In this document: positions 36,459 to 45,821 of the stretch, one piece after another
Layout of the letters: each line of letters opens with the position of its first letter
Numbering within the stretch: the stretch's first letter is position 1
Made by a program: the position numbers and the translations under genes
Notes under the pieces: model-generated
Databases searched by the model: none
What the model saw: the letters and a program-made list of their open reading frames with translations, nothing else
What the model was told of the DNA's origin: nothing
Source of the DNA: Firmicutes bacterium UBA6806
Lineage (GTDB): Bacteria > Bacillota > Clostridia > Peptostreptococcales > Acidaminobacteraceae
Direction of reading: 5' to 3'
Assembly: GCA_002452745.1 (NCBI GenBank)
Contig: DKFC01000039.1
Span: forward strand, 1-64,000
Length of the DNA stretch: 64,000 bases

Positions 36459-37772
36459 CTACTTTTTCTTTCTAGCGATTATTTCACGTTTTGCCACTCT
36501 AATAGATGCGAGCAAAGGTCGCTTAGAAGGACATACGAACGAACACGATCCACATTCGATGCAATCAAGTGCTTTATACGCAGCTGCTTTGTCATAATTA
36601 TGAAGCAGTGTGTACGCACTGATTTGGATTGGCTCAAGAAATGCTGGACACACGCTGACGCATTTCCCGCATTTAATACACGCCGTTGCTTCTGGAATTT
36701 TTGCTTCTTCTTTTGTGAAGACCAAAACACCAGAAGTATTTTTCATAGCTGGCAACTGATCGGTCATTTGAGCAACGCCCATCATCGGTCCACCGAGCAG
36801 TATTTTCTCAGGTGTTCCATTGTAGCCACCACTGAAGTCTATCAATTCTTTAAGAGAGGTTCCCACTTTAAAACGGATGTTTTTAGGGGTTTTAATAGCA
36901 CCACCTGTAACCGTACAGATTCTCTCTATAAGTGGCATCCCAGTTGTAAAGACATCTGCTATTGTAGCAGCTGTAGCAACATTGTTTACCACTACGCCTG
37001 CTTCCATTGGCAATCCGCCAGAAGGGACTTCTCTCTGTGTACATGCATAAATCAATTGCTTTTCAGCACCTTGAGGATACTTGGTTCTCAAAGCCACAAC
37101 TTGGATTCCAGTTCCTTCCGCCGCCTTCTTCATCGTTTCAAGTGCATCTGGTTTGTTGTTTTCAATACCGATAAATCCAGTTGAAACATCCAGCGCCTTC
37201 ATGATAATTTGAAGTCCGAGCACTACTTTTTTTGGAGACTCAAGCATTAACCTATGGTCGCATGTGAGGTATGGCTCACATTCTGCGCCGTTTAAGATAA
37301 CCGTGTCAATTTTTTTCTCCGGTGGCGGAGATAATTTGACATGTGTCGGGAAGCCTGCTCCTCCCATACCCACTAAACCTGCATCTTTGATGATATCAAT
37401 AATTTCCTTATTGGATAACGTCTTGTAATCAGGTTTGGGTTTTACCGTTTCATGTAAATCGTTTTTCATGTCGTTTTCAATGATGACGCAAACATCAAAG
37501 CCATATGCTGTATTCATGCGTTTCACATCCACAACTGTTCCCGAAACAGAACTGTGGATGTTAGCAGAAACAAACGACCCCGCCTTTCCGATCAATTGTC
37601 CGACCTTTACATGTTCTCCTTTTTCAACAACTGGTTCGCATGGCGCACCAATATGTTGCCTCAATGGAATTTCTACTATCTTGGGCTCTAAGTAATCAAC
37701 AATTGGAAGATTCTCAGTTGATTTTTTAGAGTGCGGTGGGTGTATGCCACCTTTGAAGGATAGAAGACCCAT
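36459..37772 (-). CDS. rnfC: Rnf complex NADH-binding subunit RnfC
   Basis: RnfC carries FMN/NADH-binding domains and two [4Fe-4S] clusters. The 437-residue protein has the G-M-G-G-A-G-F-P-T-H-V-K-L nucleotide-binding motif and C-terminal C-I-K-C-G-K-C-V-S-V-C-P and C-I-E-C-G-S-C-S-F-V-C-P-S motifs. It is the first gene of rnfCDGEAB, as in clostridia and acetogens; the complex oxidises reduced ferredoxin with NAD+ and pumps ions. GGGGTGAG precedes the ATG. Confidence 0.97.
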   Translation of the reverse strand: MGLLSFKGGIHPPHSKKSTENLPIVDYLEPKIVEIPLRQHIGAPCEPVVEKGEHVKVGQLIGKAGSFVSANIHSSVSGTVVDVKRMNTAYGFDVCVIIENDMKNDLHETVKPKPDYKTLSNKEIIDIIKDAGLVGMGGAGFPTHVKLSPPPEKKIDTVILNGAECEPYLTCDHRLMLESPKKVVLGLQIIMKALDVSTGFIGIENNKPDALETMKKAAEGTGIQVVALRTKYPQGAEKQLIYACTQREVPSGGLPMEAGVVVNNVATAATIADVFTTGMPLIERICTVTGGAIKTPKNIRFKVGTSLKELIDFSGGYNGTPEKILLGGPMMGVAQMTDQLPAMKNTSGVLVFTKEEAKIPEATACIKCGKCVSVCPAFLEPIQISAYTLLHNYDKAAAYKALDCIECGSCSFVCPSKRPLLASIRVAKREIIARKKK

Positions 37773-37856
37773 ATAATCTCACCCCTTAACAAAGATTTTT
37801 GTAACTTTATATACAAAGAAATTATACTGTATACAATTTCTTTAATACCACTAACA

Positions 37857-37885
37857 ATTTTACTATAAAACACTGTATAGGTCAA
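37857..37885 (-). promoter_or_regulatory. probable sigma-A promoter of the rnf operon
   Basis: On the minus strand TTGACC (37880-37885) and TAAAAT (37857-37862) are 17 bases apart, giving a leader of about 75-80 bases before rnfC. Confidence 0.6.
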
Positions 37886-38163
37886 TGCTTCAGAGCTTGA
37901 AATAACTTATTTCCGAAAACCCTACAAGTTAATATTTTAGCAATCTTTTTGAGCTAGAAATTTTTGACTATTCAAGATAACTGAATATAAATACAACAGT
38001 TACTTATTGAAATTACTCATAGTTAAAAGAATATCTATTGATTTTGCATATACACACTTTGTATAAAACCCTCTTTTTTTTAATGTCTCCCCCTATTTTA
38101 ACACACTTTTTTAGAATTATTGTTAATCTTGTATCAAAAGATTTTATATAAAATAATCTGCAT
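37886..38163. other. AT-rich non-coding stretch between cheY and rnfC
   Basis: The gap from cheY (38272) to rnfC (37772) is about 500 bases. It holds the rnf promoter at its left end and the cheY terminator at its right end; the rest is AT-rich and shows no reading frame, repeat or structure I can support. Confidence 0.6.
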
Positions 38164-38214
38164 TAAAAAAAACGCCATTGGCATTGGCTCTTAAGCCCTA
38201 TACCCATGACGTTT
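38164..38214 (-). terminator. terminator downstream of cheY
   Basis: On the minus strand AAACGTCATGG pairs with CCAATGGCGTTT (one bulge, one G-U), with an inner GGCT-TAAG-AGCC hairpin, followed by a run of eight T. It lies about 60 bases after the cheY stop. Confidence 0.7.
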
Positions 38215-38271
38215 GATGCTTTTTATTGACAAATCCTTTAGATTATTATTTCCGACTCATTTTAACCCCAG

Positions 38272-38634
38272 CTACCCGATGAGTTTCTGAACTTCTGCAA
38301 CGACCTTTTCAGCCACGAATGGTTTGACGATAAACCCTTTAGCGCCTGCTTTTACAGAGTCTATAACCATTCCTTCCTGCCCCATAGCACTGCACATTAG
38401 TATTTTGGCATCTGGAAACTCAGCAGTAATCATGCGCACGCCTTCAATTCCGTTTACATCTGGCATTGTAATGTCCATTGTAACAAGGTCTGGTTTGCAT
38501 TCCTTGTACTTGTTGTATGCTTCCTGTCCATTTCCAGCTTCTGCAACCACCTCATACCCAGCTTTTTGAAGAATATCGCTCATGAGCTTTCTCATAAACA
38601 TGGCATCATCCACAATTAATATTTTCTTCGACAT
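38272..38634 (-). CDS. cheY: stand-alone CheY-type response regulator
   Basis: The 120-residue protein is a receiver domain only, with D9-D10, phospho-acceptor Asp54 in T-M-D-I-T-M-P-D and the K-P-F lysine near residue 105. The V-M-F-M-R-K-L-M helix and V-K-A-G-A-K-G-F-I-V-K-P-F segment are those of CheY from Firmicutes. No chemotaxis or flagellar gene lies in the window, so its partner kinase is elsewhere. It lies 50 bases downstream of the permease gene. Confidence 0.85.
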   Translation of the reverse strand: MSKKILIVDDAMFMRKLMSDILQKAGYEVVAEAGNGQEAYNKYKECKPDLVTMDITMPDVNGIEGVRMITAEFPDAKILMCSAMGQEGMVIDSVKAGAKGFIVKPFVAEKVVAEVQKLIG

Positions 38635-38684
38635 TTGTGTCCCCTCTCTTTATCTCAACGTAAACTAGTACTTATGACCTAATG

Positions 38685-39395
38685 TTAAAACAAATTTATT
38701 ATACCCATTATCACTAACAAATACAATACCATTTGCCTAAATTTGTTCTCATCAATTTTATTCCCAATTTTAACGCCGATAAACGTACCAATTAGTAAAA
38801 AAGGTATAATCGGAGAATATTTTGAAGCAAAGTCTATCGTGAGCAATCCCTTCGAAAAAAAGACCCCATATGTCACGATATTATAGAGCACAAACAATGT
38901 CGTCAGACTCGCCCTAAAATCATCTCTGTTCTTTTCGTCATTTGACAGCAAGATCACAATAGGTGGGCCACTTAGGGAAACTGATCCATTTAACAAGCCG
39001 CTTAGAATTCCAGTTACTGCATACGACAGGTTCTTGTTCTTAATTCGAATCTTAAACCCTCCTATCATCATAACCGCAACGACGATTAAAAAGAGACTGA
39101 CACTCCTTTTTAAAATTGGCTCTTCCACAAACAACAGCAATTTTACGCCAAGGGGAATACAAATGACACCGGAGACAAACAGAATTAAGATATCTTTGAA
39201 ATTGGGAAGTCGTTTTAGTTGAACTAATATGATCAAATTTAAAATCAAACTCAGCCCGACCAACAGCGGCACAATTTCCTTTAGCGGCAAAATCAATCCC
39301 AAAAGAGGTAAAGCCACCAAAGAAAAGCCAAAACTAGTAGCACCTTGAACAATAGATGCCCCCATAATGATTGATACGATTAATATAAATTGCAT
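38685..39395 (-). CDS. TauE/SafE family sulfite/anion permease
   Basis: The 236-residue protein has seven or eight hydrophobic segments and the N-terminal G-A-x-I-V-Q-G-A-T-S-F-G-F-S-L and central G-L-L-N-G-S-V-S-L-S-G-P-P motifs of the TauE/SafE family, which moves sulfonates, sulfite or other organic anions, usually outward. Substrate unknown. The ATG at 39395 is preceded by AGGGGGAAAA; the in-frame GTG at 39413 lies upstream of this ribosome site. Confidence 0.88.
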   Translation of the reverse strand: MQFILIVSIIMGASIVQGATSFGFSLVALPLLGLILPLKEIVPLLVGLSLILNLIILVQLKRLPNFKDILILFVSGVICIPLGVKLLLFVEEPILKRSVSLFLIVVAVMMIGGFKIRIKNKNLSYAVTGILSGLLNGSVSLSGPPIVILLSNDEKNRDDFRASLTTLFVLYNIVTYGVFFSKGLLTIDFASKYSPIIPFLLIGTFIGVKIGNKIDENKFRQMVLYLLVIMGIINLF

Positions 39396-39555
39396 TTTTC
39401 CCCCTATTTTCACCCACTTGATGATTAAAATTCACATTTCAAACCATTTATCTTAATTATTTTAGCATTCTGGAGTGCGCCTGTAAAAACATTTTGAGAC
39501 ATTTCGATTCTCAATTTAAAAGTTTATATATTCTGACAACTTCTGAACCTGTTGG

Positions 39556-39577
39556 AATAAGCGGGCTTATTTTTTGC
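39556..39577 (+). terminator. orphan terminator-like hairpin, plus strand
   Basis: AATAAG-CGGG-CTTATT followed by TTTTTT lies on the plus strand between the permease and the tRNA promoter, with no plus-strand gene upstream. Possibly the end of an unseen small transcript, or chance. Confidence 0.3.
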
Positions 39578-39623
39578 ATTTGGTCAAAGGCCTTGGAATT
39601 GCAATTTTTTTCTTTAAATTCTA

Positions 39624-39652
39624 TTGACTTTATGAGGTAATGTCACTATAAT
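39624..39652 (+). promoter_or_regulatory. promoter of tRNA-Leu(GAG)
   Basis: TTGACT (39624-39629) and TATAAT (39647-39652) with a 17-base spacer lie just before the tRNA gene at 39666. Confidence 0.75.
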
Positions 39653-39665
39653 AAAAAAGCAACGT

Positions 39666-39751
39666 GCGGATGTGGTGGAACTGGCAGACACGCTATCTTG
39701 AGGGGGTAGTGAGCATCGCTTGTGCGGGTTCGAATCCCGCCATCCGCACCA
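39666..39751 (+). tRNA. tRNA-Leu (anticodon GAG)
   Basis: An 86-base class II tRNA with acceptor stem GCGGATG/CATCCGC, anticodon stem CTATC/GGTAG (one G-U) around TTGAGGG giving anticodon GAG, a long variable arm, T arm GCGGG-TTCGAAT-CCCGC and an encoded CCA end. It is followed by a terminator. Confidence 0.97.
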
Positions 39752-39762
39752 CTAATAAAAAG

Positions 39763-39798
39763 GAATCTTCTGATTTAAATCGGAAGGTTCTTTTTTTT
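39763..39798 (+). terminator. terminator of tRNA-Leu(GAG)
   Basis: GAATCTTCTGATTT pairs with AAATCGGAAGGTTC (with G-U pairs), followed by a run of eight T. Confidence 0.85.
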
Positions 39799-39885
39799 AT
39801 TAAAATCCCATGACACTCCTCTTTGTAGATATGGCTAGTGAAAGTCGTTCTCCGTTCCTTGCCTTTTTTTTGAGCAATACGCCCA

Positions 39886-39912
39886 TAAAAAAAAGGTCCG
39901 CATAAGCGAACC
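39886..39912 (-). terminator. terminator of the pncB-tetR transcript
   Basis: On the minus strand GGTTCGC-TTAT-GCGGACC (one G-U) is followed by a run of eight T, 31 bases after the TetR-family stop. Confidence 0.85.
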
Positions 39913-39942
39913 CCAATTTCATACATATACCAAAGTTTCAAT

Positions 39943-40515
39943 TTATAGAGATTGTTTCGATTCAAAACTCTCAAGCGCCTTTCTAAAGTTCCCCTCCATG
40001 ATAGTGGATAGATGCTCTATAATTCGCTCAGGACGCTCTTTCATGCCATGATGCATCCATTGAATCACAAGACCCGTAAAAGCATGCGTATAATAATCTG
40101 CCGTGAAATTCAATGCCTCATCGTCCACACAATACTGTGGTGACACCTCAATAAGTACATCCATTAGCAATTTTCTAGTTGCAGAAAATATAAAATAGTC
40201 CAAATGGTTTCTACCAAGGGAATTTAATGTATTATAACAAAAGGACTTATTGGATTCAATATACTTAAAAATCCTAAGAAACCCCTCCTGCCAAGTATCG
40301 TAACTCTTGTAGTCCTCAATTCTTTCAAGCGCCTCATGAATATAAATCCACTCCACTAGTTCATACAAATCGTGAAAATGGTAATAAAACGTTTGACGAT
40401 TGACACCATTCATCGTCACAAGTTCAGTCACTGAAATCTTGTTAAGCGGTTTTTCTTTCATAAGTCGCTTCAAACTATTTGCAAAGGCTTTTTTCGTTAG
40501 ATTTGCACTGGCCAT
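39943..40515 (-). CDS. TetR/AcrR family transcriptional regulator
   Basis: The 190-residue protein has an N-terminal TetR helix-turn-helix (about residues 8-55; I-S-V-T-E-L-V-T-M-N-G-V-N-R-Q-T-F-Y-Y-H-F) and a C-terminal all-helical domain of the TetR_C_8/33 type seen in DhaS-like regulators. The ligand is unknown. It lies 13 bases downstream of the nicotinate phosphoribosyltransferase gene and shares its terminator, so it could respond to a pyridine metabolite, but that is inference. Confidence 0.85.
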   Translation of the reverse strand: MASANLTKKAFANSLKRLMKEKPLNKISVTELVTMNGVNRQTFYYHFHDLYELVEWIYIHEALERIEDYKSYDTWQEGFLRIFKYIESNKSFCYNTLNSLGRNHLDYFIFSATRKLLMDVLIEVSPQYCVDDEALNFTADYYTHAFTGLVIQWMHHGMKERPERIIEHLSTIMEGNFRKALESFESKQSL

Positions 40516-40528
40516 CTCTCAAGACCAA

Positions 40529-41572
40529 TTACTTTAATTCTTGAACTCTCTGGAGTTTCGGATTTTCCACCATGCCTGGGATTCTCCCCCTCTTCGCAAC
40601 TGGTTTTCCGTTGACTACCTTTATGTCCATGGTCATATCAATTGGAGATGCAGCAGAAATATAGCTGCCAACACCAAAAGAATCCGCTCCCGCTTCACTT
40701 AGGAGTCTAATCTTTTCAGGATAGAGCCCGCCAGATACAAATATCTTTACTTCACTAAAACCCTCAACATCTAATTTTGCACGCATTTCACGAACTAGAC
40801 CAGGGGTAACTCCGCCTCTTTCACTGGGCGTATCCAGCCTGACGCCGTACAATTTGCCATCTAACGCTCTGGCAATACGAAGTGCCTCTTCAACCTCATC
40901 TTTAAACGTATCAATTAGCACGATTCGATTGTGATCTGCATCTGCTATTTCGTCGTATTTTTTTGCAACAGTCAACGTATCTCCTGCTATGAGCATTGCG
41001 CTATGAGGCACTGTTCCGGAAGGTTTTATGCCACTTAGAAGGGCTGCTAAAATACAGCTTGCACCTCCTGCGCCGCCAATGACAGCCGCTCTCTCCATAA
41101 CAGGCGCAACTGCCGGATGAACGTGTCTAGCACCAAAACAAAGGAAAAACTTATCCCCGCATGCCTCTTTTATCTCTTTTGAAGCAGTTGCCCAACCTGA
41201 GCTGCTCGCTAAAATCCCCAACATAGTGGTTTCAAAGATAGCAAAATCCCGATATTTCCCTTTGATTCTAATGACAGTATCTTTTTCAACAAATGATTCA
41301 CCCTCTGGAATAGCATCAATTTGCAGATTCTTTCCGTCTAATAAAGCCAACACTTCTTTAAGCCCGACAAATACACCGGGTTTTCTTGGAAATATCTCCG
41401 CAACAACCTCTGCATCTGCCAAATCCAGTTCATTTAATATGTCCAAAGTCCTCAAGAAGTAAACATCAGTTGTTAAACCATTAACAATTTCCTCGTGTGT
41501 CGCTGAAAAAGACTTCCTATCCCCTGAAATTTGGATTTTATCTACATCAGCCAAACTCTTCATCTCATTCAT
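40529..41572 (-). CDS. pncB: nicotinate phosphoribosyltransferase, short form
   Basis: The enzyme makes nicotinate mononucleotide from nicotinate and PRPP in NAD salvage. The 347-residue length fits the short, archaeal/clostridial type of the NadC/PncB fold, with R-K-P-G-V-F-V-G-L-K-E-V near the N-terminus, the G-A-R-H-V-H-P motif, and the V-R-L-D-T-P-S-E-R-G and V-S-G-G-L motifs. nadD elsewhere in this window supplies the next step. Quinolinate phosphoribosyltransferase is an alternative, but no nadA/nadB lies near. Confidence 0.88.
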   Translation of the reverse strand: MNEMKSLADVDKIQISGDRKSFSATHEEIVNGLTTDVYFLRTLDILNELDLADAEVVAEIFPRKPGVFVGLKEVLALLDGKNLQIDAIPEGESFVEKDTVIRIKGKYRDFAIFETTMLGILASSSGWATASKEIKEACGDKFFLCFGARHVHPAVAPVMERAAVIGGAGGASCILAALLSGIKPSGTVPHSAMLIAGDTLTVAKKYDEIADADHNRIVLIDTFKDEVEEALRIARALDGKLYGVRLDTPSERGGVTPGLVREMRAKLDVEGFSEVKIFVSGGLYPEKIRLLSEAGADSFGVGSYISAASPIDMTMDIKVVNGKPVAKRGRIPGMVENPKLQRVQELK

Positions 41573-41649
41573 TTCAATAATACCTTCCTAAAAATTAGTC
41601 AATACCATTATAAACAATTTCCTATATAAGGGCAACTTTCGTTAAATTT

Positions 41650-42273
41650 TTATCGCACCCTTAACTTTCCAACAGCTTCTTCAACTTGTTCTTTAAGAAC
41701 CTCGAGACTGCTGTCATTATAAAAAACTCTCGTCGCAAATTTCTTTTTTTCATCAAGGGACATCTGAGCTGCTATTTTGACCCTAGCATAGTTCTCTTCC
41801 ACTGAATCTCTCTCCATGATACGGGCCACCCTCAACGCCTCCGGTGCATAAACCACCCAAACCTCGTCAAACCGATCCATTCTGTTATTTTCAATCAAAA
41901 GCGGAATATCTGCAAATACCAGACTATATGCTTTTGAAAATTCGATATACTGTCTCTCCATCTCGTCGTATATGGCAGGGTGAAGGATATCGTTCAACTT
42001 CTGACGCTGATTCGAATCATTAAATATAATTTCGCCAAGCCGTTCCCGATTGACATCCCCATTGGCCCTTAGAATCTCCACACCAAAAACCGTCACCGTA
42101 TCAGCATAGGCCTTTGTCCCTCTGTCGAGGATTCTCCTTGCGATGATATCCGCATCTATAAGCGGATACCCCATCGACTTTATAAAACTGGACACAGCGC
42201 TCTTGCCACTGCCAATCCCACCAGTAATTCCAATATATAAGCATTTTTTATCTGTGTTCATGTTATTTTGCAT
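41650..42273 (-). CDS. coaE: dephospho-CoA kinase
   Basis: CoaE performs the last step of coenzyme A synthesis. The 207-residue protein has the P-loop G-I-T-G-G-I-G-S-G-K-S and the L-I-D-A-D-x-I-A-R motif, then the L-x-x-I-L-H-P and D-I-P-L-L motifs. Its start overlaps the polA stop by 11 bases; polA-coaE is a common Firmicutes order. A second ATG four codons later is possible. Confidence 0.95.
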   Translation of the reverse strand: MQNNMNTDKKCLYIGITGGIGSGKSAVSSFIKSMGYPLIDADIIARRILDRGTKAYADTVTVFGVEILRANGDVNRERLGEIIFNDSNQRQKLNDILHPAIYDEMERQYIEFSKAYSLVFADIPLLIENNRMDRFDEVWVVYAPEALRVARIMERDSVEENYARVKIAAQMSLDEKKKFATRVFYNDSSLEVLKEQVEEAVGKLRVR

Positions 42274-44890
42274 CGTACCAGCTATCTCCTGTGTTCATAT
42301 CGACTTTTAAAGGCACTGCCAGCGCATATGCGGCTTCCATACTTTCTTTTAACAGCACTTTTACTTGCTCTAGTTCGTCTTTTGGAACGTTTAGAATCAG
42401 TTCATCGTGCACTTGTAAAATTAGTTTTGATTTTAAGTTCTCAACTTTAAGTCGTTCAAACACCTTAATCATGGCAATTTTTATAATATCGGCTGCCGAT
42501 CCTTGAATAGGCGTATTTCTTGCAATTCTCTCCGCGCCAGAGCGAATCATGAAGTTACTGCTTGAGATTTCGGCAATATTTCTTCTGCGCCCAAGAATTG
42601 TCTCCACATATCCCTTTTCCTTACAGCCTTCTATAATGCCTTCCATAAAGCCCTGTACCTTAGGATAACTCTTAAAGTAATTCTCAATATACATCTTGGC
42701 TTCTTTTCTGGAGATTCCAAGGCTCTCACTGAGGCCAAAGTCACCCATTCCGTATACAATTCCAAAGTTGACTTCTTTGGCGTGGCTTCTTTGCAAGCTG
42801 CTGACCTCGCTCTCTTCTATTCCGAAAACTTGCGCTGCCGTTTTGGTATGGATATCAATATTGCCATTGAACGCTTCAAGCAATATGGGGTCTTCTGATA
42901 AATGCGCCAGAACCCTGAGTTCGATTTGTGAATAGTCAGCATCAAGCAAAACACAGTCTTCATCTGCTATAAAAAACTTCCTTATTTTACGGCCTATTGG
43001 CAGTCTCACTGGAATATTCTGCAAATTCGGTTCTGTTGAACTCAATCTTCCAGTGACGGTAACTGTTTGATTTAAAGACGTATGCACTTTACCCGTAACT
43101 GGATTGAGCGCACTTCGAAGTCCATCAATATAAGTTGACTTCAACTTTGTATAAGTTCTATATTCGATAATTTGCGGTACAATTGGATGCTGGTTGATGA
43201 GTTTTGTCAGTATGTCATGTGAAGTGGAATAGCCTGTCTTGGTCTTCTTTTGAGGTGGCAGTTCCAACTTTTCAAATAAGATGACACCCAGTTGCTTTGG
43301 CGAATTGATGTTAAAGGTCTCATCAGCCAATATATATATATCCCGTTCAATTTCGTCAATTTGCTTTGTCAACAATTCATCAATATGGTCGATTTCTACC
43401 TCATCCACTTTAAATCCCGTGTATTCAATATCTGATAGAATTTTAACAAGAGGCAGCTCCACTTCTTTGAACAATTGGTTAAACTCGCCTTCATCCAGTT
43501 TTACCTTCAAAAGCACATTGAGGTCTTCAATTCCAGTTATGAGCTCTTTTAAATAACCCTCAAGGATGTTGCGCTCTATCTTGTCAAACGCAATCTTTTT
43601 AGCACCTTTTCCAAGGATCTCGTCTTCTGAGGTGAGTTTCACTGTGCTGTATTCAAACATGAGCTCACTGACATCATATCCCTTTCTACCAGGATCAATG
43701 AGGTATGCAGCAATATAGCCGTCAAATGAAACGCCATTTAAATCAATGCCATGTTGCATGAAAAAGAGATATTCATTCTTTAAATCGAAACCCGATTTTG
43801 TGATTTTTTCATCTTCTAAAATCGGTTTGAGTTTAATGAGTTCTTCAACTTCATCCACTATGAAGACTGATTCTCCCGCCAAAACAGCCGCAGCAATAAA
43901 TTCATCTGCACGTAAGTCCACTTTGTTATAGAGGACTTTCAGGCTTAGATGACCCGCGGCTTTGGAAGCGGCAATCATTTCCTCAGCACTTCCCACTTTT
44001 CCTTCAACTTCTTTTTTAACGGTTTCAGATTTAATTTTCAATTTGTTCAAAAGCGAACTCATCTCGTATTTTTTAAAGAGTTCCACTGAGGTTTCCACAT
44101 CTGGCTCTTCAAGAGCAAACATGCTCTTATCCAGTTCTAAAGGAACATTCAACATAATTGTCGCCAGTTTTTTACTGAGAAGTGCTTGCTCTGCATAGGT
44201 GATAACAAGTTCTTTCCAACGCTTATTTTCAATTTGCTCTGCATTCAAAACGAGGTTCTCCACATTTTGAAACTCAGCCAAGAGCTTGGCTGCTGTCTTA
44301 GGCCCAACTTTTGGAATTCCCGGTATATTATCCGAACTATCTCCGCTAAGTCCTTTGAAGTCAATGATATGTTTGGCGTCTACACCAAATTCCTCCATGA
44401 TATCTTCATCCTTGTACTCTTTGAGCTGTGTAATCCCCCTTTTGGTAATATGCACATGAATATCATCTGATACCAATTGCAGGGCATCTTTGTCCCCAGT
44501 TATAACATGAACCTCCACGGATTCTCGTTCAAAATAACACGCAATCGTCCCTATGAGATCATCTGCTTCATATCCTGAAAGTTCCACTCGTGGAATTTTG
44601 AGCGCATCTAGGATTTCTTTGACGATGGGCATCTGCATGGCCAGTTCTTCCGGCATGCCTTTACGTGTGCCCTTATACTGATCATACGTCAAGTGCCTGA
44701 ACGTAGGCCCCTTCATATCAAATGCCACACAGAAATAGTCTGGTTTAAACTCCTCCATCAGTCCAAAAATCATGGTTGTGAGGCCTAAAGCCCCACCTGT
44801 GTAAATTCCCTTGGTCGTCTTTAACTCAGACATTGCAAAAAAAGCTCTATTGATTAAACTGTTACCATCGACAATGACAATTCTATTCAT
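42263..44890 (-). CDS. polA: DNA polymerase I
   Basis: The 875-residue enzyme has an N-terminal 5'-3' exonuclease (about 1-290; D-G-N-S-L-I-N-R-A-F and the G-D-K-D-A-L-Q-L motif), a middle domain of the 3'-5' exonuclease fold that lacks the usual catalytic acids and is probably inactive, as in many Gram-positives, and the polymerase domain (about 500-875) with D-A-D-Y-S-Q-I-E-L-R, K-E-V-N-F-G-I-V-Y-G-M and Q-V-H-D-E-L. The ATG at 44890 has AAGGAG upstream; the longer frame has no support. Confidence 0.97.
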   Translation of the reverse strand: MNRIVIVDGNSLINRAFFAMSELKTTKGIYTGGALGLTTMIFGLMEEFKPDYFCVAFDMKGPTFRHLTYDQYKGTRKGMPEELAMQMPIVKEILDALKIPRVELSGYEADDLIGTIACYFERESVEVHVITGDKDALQLVSDDIHVHITKRGITQLKEYKDEDIMEEFGVDAKHIIDFKGLSGDSSDNIPGIPKVGPKTAAKLLAEFQNVENLVLNAEQIENKRWKELVITYAEQALLSKKLATIMLNVPLELDKSMFALEEPDVETSVELFKKYEMSSLLNKLKIKSETVKKEVEGKVGSAEEMIAASKAAGHLSLKVLYNKVDLRADEFIAAAVLAGESVFIVDEVEELIKLKPILEDEKITKSGFDLKNEYLFFMQHGIDLNGVSFDGYIAAYLIDPGRKGYDVSELMFEYSTVKLTSEDEILGKGAKKIAFDKIERNILEGYLKELITGIEDLNVLLKVKLDEGEFNQLFKEVELPLVKILSDIEYTGFKVDEVEIDHIDELLTKQIDEIERDIYILADETFNINSPKQLGVILFEKLELPPQKKTKTGYSTSHDILTKLINQHPIVPQIIEYRTYTKLKSTYIDGLRSALNPVTGKVHTSLNQTVTVTGRLSSTEPNLQNIPVRLPIGRKIRKFFIADEDCVLLDADYSQIELRVLAHLSEDPILLEAFNGNIDIHTKTAAQVFGIEESEVSSLQRSHAKEVNFGIVYGMGDFGLSESLGISRKEAKMYIENYFKSYPKVQGFMEGIIEGCKEKGYVETILGRRRNIAEISSSNFMIRSGAERIARNTPIQGSAADIIKIAMIKVFERLKVENLKSKLILQVHDELILNVPKDELEQVKVLLKESMEAAYALAVPLKVDMNTGDSWYDAK

Positions 44891-44938
44891 GAAATTCTCC
44901 TTAGTTTTAGTCGTTCTAATTTCTATTATACCATGAAC

Positions 44939-44967
44939 CAAAAAAAAATGCCGCTCGAAAGCGGCAT
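44939..44967 (-). terminator. terminator downstream of the SIMPL-domain gene
   Basis: TGCCGCT-CGAA-AGCGGCA forms a perfect hairpin with a run of nine T on the minus strand, ending the ECF sigma operon upstream of polA. Confidence 0.85.
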
Positions 44968-45043
44968 AATGATGGGATGTGACCAACGAAAGAGGTCGAT
45001 TCACAGCAAGTATAGGTTTTACTCGTTACGAGTGGTTTTCTTT

Positions 45044-45769
45044 CTAGTAATCGTATCCAACATTTACGTTTGCAGTAATTGTAATTTCGCCAGATTCGAT
45101 AGGTGTTGCAACGCTATCCATCATTGCTTTTGTTGTTGCATATTCAGCTCTGAGGCCACCACCATAGCTCACTTCTGAAACGTTTGAAGGTAAGCCAGGT
45201 TTTTTATTGAAAGTTGCCATAATAGCTGTTGCTTTTGAATTTGCATCTTGCATAGCCAATTTAAGGGCTTCTGCATAGTATTTCGAATCATCTGCCACTG
45301 TAAATCTAATACTGTTCACATCGTTTGCACCTGCGCCAGCTGCTGCATCAATAATCTTACCTACAGCTGTAATATCTTCAATTTTGAGATTCACAATATT
45401 GTTCACAACATAATATTCAGTTTTTACATCGCCATTTTGATTGTAATCAGATGTTTGATAGATGTTGTAGCCAGTTGTCTTGATGTTATCTGCTTTAACG
45501 CCTGCTTTTTTGACAGCGTCTAAAACAGCTGACATTTTATCTGCATTTTCCTTTTGTGCTTTTTGAGCATCTGCATTTTTAGTTTGAACACCAAGGTCAA
45601 TATAGGCGATATCAGGGGTTACTGTAACAGAGCCCTCTCCGTTAACGCTTACAATTCTCTGAGTTTCTGTTTGTGTATCGGCAACTGAAACAGGTGCCAA
45701 ATTAGCGGCTGAGATAATCATAAGTGCAGCCAATAAAATAGTCATAACCGATAATACTTTTGTTTTCAT
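45044..45769 (-). CDS. secreted SIMPL-domain (DUF541) protein
   Basis: The 241-residue protein has a signal peptide (about 1-30) and a SIMPL/DUF541 domain (about 40-240), with V-S-V-N-G-E-G-S-V-T-V-T-P-D-I-A and the V-G-K-I-I-D-A-A-A-x-A-G-A-N motifs. Family members include oxidative-stress and envelope proteins; biochemical activity is not known. As last gene of an ECF sigma operon it is likely part of an envelope stress response. AAAGGAG precedes the ATG. Confidence 0.88.
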   Translation of the reverse strand: MKTKVLSVMTILLAALMIISAANLAPVSVADTQTETQRIVSVNGEGSVTVTPDIAYIDLGVQTKNADAQKAQKENADKMSAVLDAVKKAGVKADNIKTTGYNIYQTSDYNQNGDVKTEYYVVNNIVNLKIEDITAVGKIIDAAAGAGANDVNSIRFTVADDSKYYAEALKLAMQDANSKATAIMATFNKKPGLPSNVSEVSYGGGLRAEYATTKAMMDSVATPIESGEITITANVNVGYDY

Positions 45770-45821
45770 AATTTTCTCCTTTCAATCTAGGGCAAATTGT
45801 CAATTAGACAGCCCGACAAAT

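Noticed and set aside
39693..39974. Minus-strand reading frame ending in M-A-G-F-E-P-A-Q, across tRNA-Leu(GAG)
   Set aside because: This peptide is the well-known antisense translation of tRNA-Leu; the frame lies over the tRNA, its terminator and the pncB-tetR terminator.
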